Positions 44,013 through 51,916 of a stretch of 64,000 bases of DNA are shown piece by piece. Under the pieces are notes generated by a model. That model made no database searches, was not told the DNA's origin, and saw only the letters and a list, made by a program, of their open reading frames with translations. The translations under genes were made by a program, and so were the position numbers. Position 1 is the stretch's first letter. Every line of letters starts with the position of its first letter. Source of the DNA: Solimonas sp. (GTDB lineage: Bacteria > Pseudomonadota > Gammaproteobacteria > Nevskiales > Nevskiaceae); assembly GCA_030149365.1 (NCBI GenBank), contig JASBRP010000032.1, forward strand, positions 62,001 to 126,000, read 5' to 3'.

Positions 44013-44537
44013 ATGAGCCACCGCAGCCACGCCCCGGGCCTCGCCGCCCTGCTGCTCGCCGCCGCGCTGTGCCCGGCCCTGGCGCAGGGCCCGGACGACG
44101 ACTGCAACGTCGCCCCGCCCGCCATCGCCGCGCCGCCGCCCGCGGATGCGCCTGCCCAGGCCTGGAGTCCGCCGGCCGCGCTGCCGCCGGTGCGGCAGGC
44201 CGGCGGATTGCGCTACATCACCGGCGGCATCGGCGAGGACAGCGCCGCTGCCCTGCGCGCGCTGCGCGGCGACTACCCGGTCGCGATCACCTTCGGCCTG
44301 CGCGACGGTGGCCGCAACCAGTTCACCGCCGGCGTCACCGTGATGCTGGAGGACACCGCCGGCCGGCACCTGCTGAGCGTGGTGACCGAAGGACCGTACC
44401 TGTATGTCGACCTGCCGCCGGGCGACTACCTGCTGAAGGCGGTCGCGCCGCCGCTGGGGCCGCCGCAGCAGCGCCGCTTCCAGCTGCGGCCGGGCCGGCA
44501 CATCGACCTGCTGCTGTTGTGGGAGCGGCCGCGATGA
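44013..44537 (+). CDS. Hypothetical secreted protein, FNR-driven
   Basis: 174 aa. The Sec signal peptide ([17 protein letters not shown]) is followed by a Pro/Ala-rich linker and a domain reading [31 protein letters not shown], then [18 protein letters not shown]. This is a small carboxypeptidase-regulatory-like/Ig-type beta sandwich of unknown role. Ribosome site ACGGAG. It is coupled to the downstream oxidoreductase (ATGA). Confidence 0.8.
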   Translation: MSHRSHAPGLAALLLAAALCPALAQGPDDDCNVAPPAIAAPPPADAPAQAWSPPAALPPVRQAGGLRYITGGIGEDSAAALRALRGDYPVAITFGLRDGGRNQFTAGVTVMLEDTAGRHLLSVVTEGPYLYVDLPPGDYLLKAVAPPLGPPQQRRFQLRPGRHIDLLLLWERPR

Positions 44538-45124
44538 GCGCTGGCACGCGCCGCGTGCTGGTGATCCAGGGCCACCCGGACCTTTCGGAGCCGCACTACT
44601 GCCATGCGCTGGCGCAGGCCTATGCCGACGCCGCCCGTTCGGCCGGCCACGCGGTGCGCTTGCTGGAGGTGGCGGCGCTGGAGCTGTCGCCGCTGCGCTC
44701 GCGCAAGGAGTGGACCCAGCAGCCTCCCGCCGAGGCGCTGCTGCAGGCCCGCGAGGACCTGCTCTGGGCGCAGCACCTGGTGATCGTCTACCCGCTGTGG
44801 CTGGGCTGCATGCCGGCCCTGCTCAAGGCCTTCTTCGAGCAGCTGGCGCGGCCGGGCTTTGCGGTGCCGGCCGGCCCGGCGCGGCTCGACGCCGGGCTGC
44901 TGCGCGGCCGTTCGGCGCGCATCGTGGTGACGATGGGCATGCCGGGCTGGTTCTACCGCTGGTACTTCGGCGCGTACAGCCTCAAGTGCCTGAAGCGCAA
45001 CATCCTGCAGTTCATCGGCATCCGGCCGGTGCGCAGCAGCGTGATCGGCCAGGTCGAGGGCAGCGCCGGGCGCCGCCAGCGCGGGCTGGAGGAGATGGGT
45101 GAGCTGGGCCGGCGTGCGGCCTGA
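44534..45124 (+). CDS. NAD(P)H-dependent oxidoreductase (flavodoxin-like fold, MdaB/KefF family)
   Basis: 196 aa. The N-terminal RVLVIQGHPDLSEPHYCHALAQAY is the family's FMN-binding start, with YPLWLGCMPALLKAFFEQ and TMGMPGWFYRWYF later. These flavoproteins reduce quinones with NAD(P)H. It is FNR-driven via box f and ends 4 bp from the convergent anr gene. Confidence 0.88.
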   Translation: MSAGTRRVLVIQGHPDLSEPHYCHALAQAYADAARSAGHAVRLLEVAALELSPLRSRKEWTQQPPAEALLQAREDLLWAQHLVIVYPLWLGCMPALLKAFFEQLARPGFAVPAGPARLDAGLLRGRSARIVVTMGMPGWFYRWYFGAYSLKCLKRNILQFIGIRPVRSSVIGQVEGSAGRRQRGLEEMGELGRRAA

Positions 45125-45128
45125 GCGC

Positions 45129-45869
45129 TCAGGCCGCCAGTTCGCGCAGCGCCACCGGCTCGGCCACCGCCTGCAGGGCCTCGCGGTCGCGGATCGTGAT
45201 CTCGCGGTCCTGCACGGCCAGCAGGCCGCGCTGCTCGAAGCGCGTTAGCGCGCGGCACACGGTCTCGGTGGCCAGGCGCAGGTAGTTGGCGATGTCGCGG
45301 CGCCCCATCGGCAGGCGCAGCGGCCGGCCCGGCAACGGTGCCAGGCGCACCTGCATCTGCAGCAGGAAGGCGGCCACGCGCTGCTCGGCGGTGTAGTCGC
45401 CGCCCAGCGCCAGGGCATTGCGCAGCGAGTCGCTGAGGCGGTCCACCAGGCGGCCCATCAGCACCGGCGAGGTCTGGGTCAGGCGGCGCATGTCGCCGCG
45501 CGCCAGCACGCAGACCTGGGTGGGGACGACGGCTACCGCGTGGATCGGGTAGCGCTCCTCGGTCAGCGCGTCCAGGCCGACGATGTCGCCGGCCAGGTAG
45601 AAGCCGCGTACGCGCTCGTTGCCCTGGGCGTCGAGCGTGAAGGTCTTGATGCAGCCGGCACGCACCGAGTAGGCCACCGCGGCGCTGGCGCCCGGTTCGA
45701 ACAGCACCTTGCCGGCCGGCAGGTTGGCCATGTGCTCGACGATGCCGTTCCAGCGCAGGGTCTCGGCGGCGTCCAGGTCCCGCACCAGGCAGTGCTGTCG
45801 GGTGGGGCATTGCAAGCAGTTGGTGGCGCAGGCGTTGCGCAGGCTGGCGGGGGCGGTGTCGAAGGCCAT
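45129..45869 (-). CDS. anr: FNR/Anr-type Fe-S oxygen-responsive transcriptional regulator
   Basis: 246 aa Crp-Fnr protein. The N-terminal cluster ligands Cys18-x2-Cys21-x5-Cys27 and a fourth at Cys120 match the 4Fe-4S arrangement of FNR/Anr. The cNMP-type barrel and dimer helix follow, then a helix-turn-helix RRDIANYLRLATETVCRALTRFEQRG. In the recognition helix Glu202 and Arg206 are kept, but the Ser of FNR (ETxSR) is Cys205 here. I chose the ATG at 45869 (upstream ORF start has no family match). Presumed activator of the six boxes in this window. No box is seen at its own promoter. Confidence 0.95.
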   Translation of the reverse strand: MAFDTAPASLRNACATNCLQCPTRQHCLVRDLDAAETLRWNGIVEHMANLPAGKVLFEPGASAAVAYSVRAGCIKTFTLDAQGNERVRGFYLAGDIVGLDALTEERYPIHAVAVVPTQVCVLARGDMRRLTQTSPVLMGRLVDRLSDSLRNALALGGDYTAEQRVAAFLLQMQVRLAPLPGRPLRLPMGRRDIANYLRLATETVCRALTRFEQRGLLAVQDREITIRDREALQAVAEPVALRELAA

Positions 45870-45988
45870 GGGAGTCACCCGGGTCGGTAGGCAGTGACGA
45901 CAGGTTCGCAGAGCGGGCCGATGGCGGAAATCCGCGGTTTCCGGCATGGGATTGCGGCTAGTACGTATGCCGCCCCGGGTACGCCGCC

Positions 45989-46023
45989 AAAAGAAAAGGC
46001 CGCCCCGGGTTCCCGGGGCGGCC
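45989..46023 (-). terminator. Rho-independent terminator of nrdA
   Basis: On the minus strand GGCCGCCCCGGG AA CCCGGGGCGGCC is followed by TTTTCTTTT. It has a 12-bp perfect stem and starts 19 nt after the nrdA stop, so nrdA is not co-transcribed with genes further left. Confidence 0.92.
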
Positions 46024-46042
46024 GTGGGTGACGCGCTTCAGC

Positions 46043-48979
46043 TTACTGACAGGCTTCGCAGTCCGGATCCAGGATCGAGCAGACCTTGGCGCTGCCGACG
46101 TCGGTCGAGGCCAGCGGGGCCACGATCGGGTCGGCGGCCTTGGCGGCCGGCTTGGCCGAGGAACCGCCCGCGGCGCCGTTGCCGACGGCGTTCAGGCGGT
46201 TGTCCTGGATCGTCGTCTTCTCGGCGTGGGTGGCACCCAGGGTGCGCAGGTAGTAGGTCGTCTTCAGGCCGGACAGCCAGGCGTGCTTGTACAGCTCGTC
46301 CAGCTTCTTGCCGTTGGGCTGGCTCATGTACAGGTTCAGCGACTGGGCCTGGTCGATCCACTTCTGGCGGCGGCTGGCAGCGTCCACGAGGCGCTTGGCG
46401 TCGATCTCGAAGGCGCACTTGTAGAGCTCCTTCAGGTCGGCCGGGATGCGGTCGATGCGCTGCACGCTGCCGTCGAAGTACTTCAGGTCATGCGCCATCA
46501 CCTCGTCCCACAGGCCGAGCTTCTTGAGGTCGTTGACCAGGTACTCGTTGACCACGGTGAACTCGCCCGACAGGTTCGACTTGACGTACAGGTTCTGGTA
46601 CGTCGGCTCGATCGACTGCGACACGCCGGTGATGTTGGCGATGGTCGCGGTCGGCGCGATGGCCATGGTGTTGGAGTTGCGGATGCCCACGGTCTTGATG
46701 CGCGTGCGCAGCGCGTCCCAGTCGAAACGGCCGGACATCGACACGTCCTGCTTCAGGTACTTGCCGCGGCTCTGCGCCAGGATCTGGATGGAGTCCAGCG
46801 GCAGGATGCCCTGGTCCCACAGCGAGCCCTTGAAGCTGCTATAGGCGCCGCGCTCCTGGGCCAGGTCCGTGCTGGCCTGGATCGCGAAGTAGCTGACCGC
46901 TTCCATCGAGCTGTCGGCGAACTGGATCGCCGCATCGCTCTCGTAGGGCAGGCGCAGCTTGTACAGCGCGTCGTTGAAGCCCATCACGCCCATGCCCACC
47001 GGACGGTGGCGCAGGTTGGAGTTGCGCGCCGTGGCCACCGAGTAGTAGTTGTACTCGATGACGTTGTCGAGCATGCGCATGGCGGTGTTGACCGTGCGTT
47101 CCAGCTTGGCCAGGTCCAGCTGGCCGTCGACGATGTGCGCCGGCAGGTTGACCGAGCCGAGGTTGCACACGGCGATTTCCTGGCCGGCCTTGGTGTTCAG
47201 CGTGATCTCGGTGCAGAGATTGGAGCTATGCACCACGCCCACGTGCTGCTGCGGCGAGCGCAGGTTGCAGGGGTCCTTGAAGGTGATCCAGGGGTGGCCG
47301 GTTTCGAACAGCATCGACAGCATCTTGCGCCACAGGTTGAGCGCCGGCATGCGCTTGAAGTTCTTGATGCGGCCTTCGTCGGCCAGCTTCTCGTACTCGC
47401 AGTAGCGCTTCTCGAAGGCATCGCCCACCAGGTCGTGCAGGTCCGGCGTCTCCTCGGGGGAGAACAGCGTCCACTGGCCTTCCTCCATGACGCGCTTGAG
47501 GAAGTAGTCCGGCACCCAGTTGGCTGTGTTCATGTCGTGGGTGCGGCGGCGGTCGTCGCCGGTGTTCTTGCGCAGGTCGAGGAACTCCTCGATGTCACGG
47601 TGCCAGGTTTCCAGGTAGGCGCAGACCGCGCCCTTGCGCTTGCCGCCCTGGTTCACCGCCACGGCGGTGTCGTTGGCCACCTTCAGGAAGGGAACCACGC
47701 CGTTGGACTTGCCGTTGGTGCCCTTGATGTAGCCACCCATGCCGCGCACTGGCGTCCAGTCGTTGCCGAGGCCGCCGGCAAACTTGGACAGCAGGGCGTT
47801 GTCCTGCACCGCGCCGAAGATGCCGGAGAGATCGTCAGGCACCGTGGTCAGGTAGCAGGAGGACAGCTGCGGGCGCAGCGTGCCGGAGTTGAACAGCGTC
47901 GGCGTCGACGACATGAAGTCGAACGAGGACATCAGCGTGTAGAACTCGATGGCGCGGGCTTCACGGTCGATCTCGTTGATCGCCAGGCCCATGGCCACGC
48001 GCATGAAGAACGCCTGCGGCAGCTCGAAGCGGGTCTTGTTGCTGTGGATGAAGTAGCGGTCGTACAGGGTCTGCAGGCCCAGGTAGTCGAACTTCTGGTC
48101 ACGGTCGGCGAGCAGGGCCTTGCCCAGTGCGTCGAGGTCGTACAGCGCCAGCTTCGGGTCCAGCAGCTCCAGCTCCACGGCGCGGTGGATGAAGGCGGTG
48201 AAGTAGGCCGGGTACAGCTCCTTCATGTCCTCGAAGGTCGGCCGGGTTTCCGGCAGGTTGAGGAACTTCAGGGCCTCGTGGCGCATGGCGTCGCAGAGCA
48301 GGCGCGCCGACACGTAGGTGTAGTTGGGCTCCTTCTCGATGCGGGCGCGGGCGGCCAGGGTCACGGCCTGCGACAGCTCGGCCTCGGGGATGCCGTCATA
48401 GAGGTCGCGCAGGGCGGAGGAGACCACCTCGTCGATGCTGACGCCGGTCAGGCCGGCGCAGGACTCGCTGACCACACGGCGCAGGCGCGCCTCGTCCAGC
48501 GGCACCGAGCGGCCGTCATCGAGCTTGACCGACAGGCGCGGCTGGCTGGACTCCGGGACCTTGGCGGCCTCGGCGGCGCGCTCCTTGGCACGCTCGGCAC
48601 GGTAGATCACGTAGGAACGGGCGATCTTGTGCTCGCCGGCGCGCATCAGGGCCAGTTCCACCTGGTCCTGGATGTCCTCGATGTGCAGGGTGCCGCCGCC
48701 GGTCAGGTGGCGGGTCAGGCCCTGCACGACCTGGCGGGTGATGGACTCGACCTTCTCGCGCACGGCGGCGGAGGCAGCGGCGGCGCCGCCCTCCACGGCC
48801 AGGAAGGCCTTGGTCACGGCGATGCTGATCTTGCCGGCGTCGAAGCCGGTGACCTTGCCGTTGCGGCGGATCACCTTGATCGCGCCGGGGGCGGTGGCGT
48901 TCACCTCCACCGTCGAGACGGGGGCGGGCGGCGCCGGGCGGCGGGCTTCGGTGGTGGCGGCAGTGGACTCGTTCTGCAT
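46043..48979 (-). CDS. nrdA: Ribonucleoside-diphosphate reductase class I, alpha subunit
   Basis: 978 aa, longer than the ~760 aa of E. coli NrdA because of an N-terminal extension with two ATP-cone-like domains (about 34-125 and 145-235). The catalytic barrel has the CNLGSVNL, NSNLRHRPVG and PTATIANITG motifs. The tail CSILDPDCEACQ (Cys967, Cys974, Cys977) is the redox-shuttle terminus. It reduces ribonucleoside diphosphates to dNDPs with NrdB. The start at 48979 follows GGGAG; upstream in-frame ATGs lack a site. nrdB is not adjacent on either side within the window. Confidence 0.96.
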   Translation of the reverse strand: MQNESTAATTEARRPAPPAPVSTVEVNATAPGAIKVIRRNGKVTGFDAGKISIAVTKAFLAVEGGAAAASAAVREKVESITRQVVQGLTRHLTGGGTLHIEDIQDQVELALMRAGEHKIARSYVIYRAERAKERAAEAAKVPESSQPRLSVKLDDGRSVPLDEARLRRVVSESCAGLTGVSIDEVVSSALRDLYDGIPEAELSQAVTLAARARIEKEPNYTYVSARLLCDAMRHEALKFLNLPETRPTFEDMKELYPAYFTAFIHRAVELELLDPKLALYDLDALGKALLADRDQKFDYLGLQTLYDRYFIHSNKTRFELPQAFFMRVAMGLAINEIDREARAIEFYTLMSSFDFMSSTPTLFNSGTLRPQLSSCYLTTVPDDLSGIFGAVQDNALLSKFAGGLGNDWTPVRGMGGYIKGTNGKSNGVVPFLKVANDTAVAVNQGGKRKGAVCAYLETWHRDIEEFLDLRKNTGDDRRRTHDMNTANWVPDYFLKRVMEEGQWTLFSPEETPDLHDLVGDAFEKRYCEYEKLADEGRIKNFKRMPALNLWRKMLSMLFETGHPWITFKDPCNLRSPQQHVGVVHSSNLCTEITLNTKAGQEIAVCNLGSVNLPAHIVDGQLDLAKLERTVNTAMRMLDNVIEYNYYSVATARNSNLRHRPVGMGVMGFNDALYKLRLPYESDAAIQFADSSMEAVSYFAIQASTDLAQERGAYSSFKGSLWDQGILPLDSIQILAQSRGKYLKQDVSMSGRFDWDALRTRIKTVGIRNSNTMAIAPTATIANITGVSQSIEPTYQNLYVKSNLSGEFTVVNEYLVNDLKKLGLWDEVMAHDLKYFDGSVQRIDRIPADLKELYKCAFEIDAKRLVDAASRRQKWIDQAQSLNLYMSQPNGKKLDELYKHAWLSGLKTTYYLRTLGATHAEKTTIQDNRLNAVGNGAAGGSSAKPAAKAADPIVAPLASTDVGSAKVCSILDPDCEACQ

Positions 48980-49103
48980 GTGGTTTCTCCCCCTGGATGA
49001 TGGGATGCCGTCAGGTGCCAAGGGCAGGGCGCCTGCGGAATTCTTGCGGAGTACCTGAAGCCGGCGCCCCTGATCTCTTGGGGGTGGCTTGGGTAGTGTG
49101 GCT

Positions 49104-49133
49104 ACCATATCTTGTGGTTCTTCCCCCCGTCAA
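49104..49133 (-). promoter_or_regulatory. Predicted sigma-70 promoter of nrdA, with possible NrdR-like box
   Basis: On the minus strand TTGACG (49133-49128) is separated by 18 nt from TATGGT (49109-49104). The -10 lies inside CCACAAGATATGGTAG, which resembles the NrdR box (ACACwATATATwGTGT) at about 11 of 16 positions. The leader to the ATG is about 118 nt. Confidence 0.6.
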
Positions 49134-49178
49134 CCCCAATTCTTTGTGTCCAAGACGGTGCAAAGAACCTGCCAAAAC

Positions 49179-49187
49179 TGTGCATAA
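49179..49187 (-). promoter_or_regulatory. DnaA box upstream of nrdA
   Basis: TTATGCACA on the minus strand fits the TTATNCACA consensus. It is about 46 bp upstream of the nrdA -35. DnaA control of nrdAB is known in E. coli, so the placement is meaningful. Confidence 0.6.
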
Positions 49188-49276
49188 GCTGGGGATTTCC
49201 AGCGCAGAACCACCGCCCCATGGGGCTTGTGGGGCAAAGCCCCCTGGCAAGCCCCGTCCTTGCGGCTCCGGGCACG

Positions 49277-49308
49277 AAAAAGCCCGCAGGACCGGGGCCT
49301 GCGGGCTT
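49277..49308 (-). terminator. Rho-independent terminator of the FHA gene
   Basis: AAGCCCGCAGG / CCTGCGGGCTT, 11-bp stem with 7-nt loop. On the minus strand the stem is followed by TTTTT (complement of AAAAA at 49277-49281). About 60 nt downstream of the FHA stop. Confidence 0.85.
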
Positions 49309-49335
49309 GCCTTCGGGTGATTGTTTTTATCGAAC

Positions 49336-49361
49336 TTTTATTTAAAATTCGTTAAATAAAA
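49336..49361. repeat. AT-rich perfect palindrome
   Basis: TTTTATTTAA AATTCG TTAAATAAAA, 10-bp arms, in a 45-bp stretch of almost pure A/T that stands out in this GC-rich DNA. It lies between the FHA stop and the FHA terminator. Confidence 0.8.
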
Positions 49362-49368
49362 ACATCGT

Positions 49369-50310
49369 TCACTTGCGTTCGGTGCGCATCATCTTGGTGT
49401 CACCCTCGTCCGCGGCGGCGCCCGCCATGGACAGGCGGCTGGGGGTGCAGCTGAAACGCACCACCTCGCCGGTCTGGCCGGACAGCGGCGCCCCCGGGCT
49501 GATGGCGCCTTCGCCGGCCAGCACGATTTTCTCCTGCTTCAGCAGGATCTCCTGGCCGCCGCCGGTGAGCACGTAGGTGCCATTGCGGCTGTCGTCCACG
49601 TAGTGGAACTTCTCCTTCTCGAACTCGATGCGCCCGTGCACGCGCGAGGCCTTCTCGCCGGACACCTGCACGCCGCAGGACTTGTCGCGGCCGATCAGGA
49701 TCGGGCAATCACTGGAGCGGAAGGTCTGGGATACGCCGCGCACGCGCAGCGTCAGCGCCAGGAAAACGCCGTCGGCGCCGCCGCCGAAGCCGGCCATGCG
49801 GGTTTCCTGGTCCTCCGTCACCTCGTTCATCGGCAGGATGAACAGGTCGCTGCGGGCCGAGGGGCGCGGCGCCGGGTTGAGTTGCCCGTGGGGAAATTGG
49901 GCGACGAAGTCGCGCAAGGCGGCCACCCCGTTCTGTGGCACCGCCGTCACCAGCCCGGCCAGCCGGTGGGTCCAGTCGCTGCGCAGCCGGCCCTGTTCGA
50001 TCGCCACCTGGCCGTGGCCCAGGATCACGCGCGCATCCAGGCCCAAGCGGCTCAGGTCCGAGCGCGCGCGCAGCGACAGCTGCGCGACCTCCCGGGCCAG
50101 CTGCAAGGCGCTCTCGGCATGGGGGAAGAAGGCGTAGAGCTTGCGCGGCGTGGTCTCCATCACCAGGCCGCCCAGGCGGCTGCCGGCAGCGGCCAGGTCG
50201 CGCACCTCGTTGTAGTTCAGGGGCGAGTCCGAAATCCGGTCGGACAGGGCCTCGCTGAAATCGGCGTAGAGCACGGTGCCGCGGTACTGGCCATCGGGAA
50301 TCTGCGTCAT
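49369..50310 (-). CDS. FHA domain protein with degenerate nucleotide-cyclase-like N-terminus
   Basis: 313 aa. The C-terminal FHA domain (about 205-275) has ILIGRDKSC, VSRVHG-like ASRVHGRIEF and DDSRNGTYV, the phosphothreonine-binding motifs. The N-terminal ~160 residues follow the class III cyclase pattern (YRGTVLYADFSEALSD, GLVMETTPRKLYAFF, LDARVILGHGQVAIEQG) but lack clear metal-binding Asp residues at both sites, so catalysis is doubtful. The divergent neighbour is a Ser/Thr kinase, the likely phospho-partner. The 205-bp gap holds both promoters. Confidence 0.85.
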   Translation of the reverse strand: MTQIPDGQYRGTVLYADFSEALSDRISDSPLNYNEVRDLAAAGSRLGGLVMETTPRKLYAFFPHAESALQLAREVAQLSLRARSDLSRLGLDARVILGHGQVAIEQGRLRSDWTHRLAGLVTAVPQNGVAALRDFVAQFPHGQLNPAPRPSARSDLFILPMNEVTEDQETRMAGFGGGADGVFLALTLRVRGVSQTFRSSDCPILIGRDKSCGVQVSGEKASRVHGRIEFEKEKFHYVDDSRNGTYVLTGGGQEILLKQEKIVLAGEGAISPGAPLSGQTGEVVRFSCTPSRLSMAGAAADEGDTKMMRTERK

Positions 50311-50515
50311 GGCATTCACTCTTTTGGGCGGCGATCCTCGCCGAGTTGTCCTGGCTGGGGCTGTTTGCAGGCCCTGCCACAGCCTAGGACGAAAGCGGGG
50401 CTCTTCGCCAGCCGCCGGCCCAGGGGCACAGGCAGTTTCCGTGCCCCGCACCCCGGATCCCGCCGGCAATGTGGATACAATCGCCCCAGAACGGCACGAG
50501 GGAGAAACGCCGCAG

Positions 50516-51742
50516 GTGGACTACCAGAAGCATTGCCCGGGCTGTTACGCGGAGAAGGGCGGGGCGGCGGTATGCCCGGCCTGCGGCTACGACGAGTCGG
50601 CGCCGCGCTCGCCGCTGTTCCTGCCCCACGGCATCGTCATCGGCGGGCAGTTCCGTGTCGGGCGCGTGCTGGGCAAGCGCGGCGGTTTCGGCATCACGTA
50701 CATCGGCTGGGACATCCACCTGCAGCAGCGCGTGGCGATCAAGGAGTACATGCCGCGCGACCTGGCCACGCGCACCGCGGACTCGCTGGACGTGCAGGTC
50801 CATACCGATGCCGACCAGGCCAACTTCCGCTACGGCCGCGAGCAGTTCCTGCGCGAGGCGCGCATCGTGGCGCGCTTCGACCACCCCAACATCGTGCGCG
50901 TGCGCAGCTTCTTCAACGCCAACGGCACCGCCTACCTGGTGATGGACTACTACGAGGGCCAGTCCCTCGGCGAGTACCTCTCCACGGTGCGCAACAGCAC
51001 CGCCCCCGGCGTGGCGCTGCGGCTGATGCGGCCGATCCTGCAGGGCCTGCAGTACCTGCACGAGCACAACGTCATCCATCGTGACGTCAAGCCGCACAAC
51101 ATCTACCTGGCGGCCGACGGCCGCCCGATCCTGCTCGACTTCGGCGCCGCCATGCAGGCCGCCGGTGAGCGCCCGCACAGCCTGGTGGTGGTGTTGACCG
51201 AGGGCTATGCCCCGCTGGAGCAGTACCAGCGCCGCAGCCCCCAAGGCCCCTACACCGACGTCTACGGCGCCGCCGCCACGATCTACCGCATGATCGCCGG
51301 CGAGGCCCCGCCGATGGCGCTGGACCGCCTGGGCCACGATCCCCTGGAACAGGTGGGCTACAGCGCCCTGCCGCCGGCCCTGCGCGAGGGCATGGCCAAG
51401 GCCTTGGCGGTGCGCGCGCAGGACCGCTACGCCTCCGCCACCGAGTTCCTGGCCTTTCTGGACAGCCTGACCGACGAGCAGATCGACAACGGCGCCGGCA
51501 TGGCCGACGTCTTCACTCTGCCTCTGGTGCGGCCGGGCGCGGTCGCCGACGAGGCCACCGTCACCCGCAGCGCGGAGTCCCGCGTCGTCAGCCTGGTGCC
51601 GGAGGATGCGCAGATCACCATGACGCGGGCGCCCGTGACGCTGCCGGCAGCACCGGAGCGGCTGCCGAAGCGCTGGCGCTGGGTGGTGGCGATCCTGGCC
51701 GGGATCAGCGTGGTGGAGTTCCTGCTGCTGGCGCTGCGCTGA
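50516..51742 (+). CDS. Serine/threonine protein kinase with N-terminal zinc ribbon and C-terminal TM
   Basis: 408 aa from a GTG. Zinc ribbon Cys7-x2-Cys10...Cys20-x2-Cys23, then a PknB-type kinase domain (about 45-310): glycine loop GKRGGFGITYIG, Lys76 (AIKEY), His188-Arg189-Asp190 with VKPHN, Asp208-Phe-Gly. A membrane helix sits at the very end (VVAILAGISVVEFLLLAL), so the kinase is cytoplasmic and tail-anchored. The ribosome site GAGGGAG is 11 nt upstream; no closer start is visible. With the FHA protein it may form a phospho-signalling pair, as in type VI secretion or cell-envelope control, but no secretion genes are nearby. Confidence 0.93.
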   Translation: MDYQKHCPGCYAEKGGAAVCPACGYDESAPRSPLFLPHGIVIGGQFRVGRVLGKRGGFGITYIGWDIHLQQRVAIKEYMPRDLATRTADSLDVQVHTDADQANFRYGREQFLREARIVARFDHPNIVRVRSFFNANGTAYLVMDYYEGQSLGEYLSTVRNSTAPGVALRLMRPILQGLQYLHEHNVIHRDVKPHNIYLAADGRPILLDFGAAMQAAGERPHSLVVVLTEGYAPLEQYQRRSPQGPYTDVYGAAATIYRMIAGEAPPMALDRLGHDPLEQVGYSALPPALREGMAKALAVRAQDRYASATEFLAFLDSLTDEQIDNGAGMADVFTLPLVRPGAVADEATVTRSAESRVVSLVPEDAQITMTRAPVTLPAAPERLPKRWRWVVAILAGISVVEFLLLALR

Positions 51743-51863
51743 GCCGCCGCCGCAAGCCCGCATGTCCCCCACAGGAGTGGCTGTCAGCCGCGAGCGCGGG
51801 TGGCCCTGCGTGCCGGACTTCGTGGCCAACGGACGCTCCTACCAAGGCTTTTCCAGGCACACA

Positions 51864-51903
51864 AAGCAAAACGGCCGCCGGTTTCCCGGCGGCCGTTTCG
51901 CTT
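51864..51903 (-). terminator. Rho-independent terminator of the OmpA-family gene
   Basis: ACGGCCGCCGG TTTC CCGGCGGCCGT, extended by AAGCAAA / TTTCGCTT to an 18-bp stem with one mismatch. On the minus strand TTTTGCTTTG follows. It starts 14 nt after the gene's stop. Confidence 0.85.
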
Positions 51904-51916
51904 GCAGCGGTGCTTC

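Larger units (their letters stand above)
48980..49368. other. Regulatory interval upstream of nrdA
   Basis: 389 bp with no gene. It contains the nrdA promoter, a possible NrdR-like site, a DnaA box, the terminator of the FHA gene and an AT-rich palindrome, each described separately. Confidence 0.7.

Noticed and set aside
45870-45988. Search for autoregulatory FNR box upstream of anr
   Set aside because: Only a CGGAAA...TTTCCG inverted repeat is present; no TTGA-N6-TCAA-like sequence.
48980-49108. 43-residue N-terminal extension of NrdA
   Set aside because: It lies in the nrdA leader, downstream of the predicted start site, without a ribosome site; the ATG at 48979 has GGGAG.
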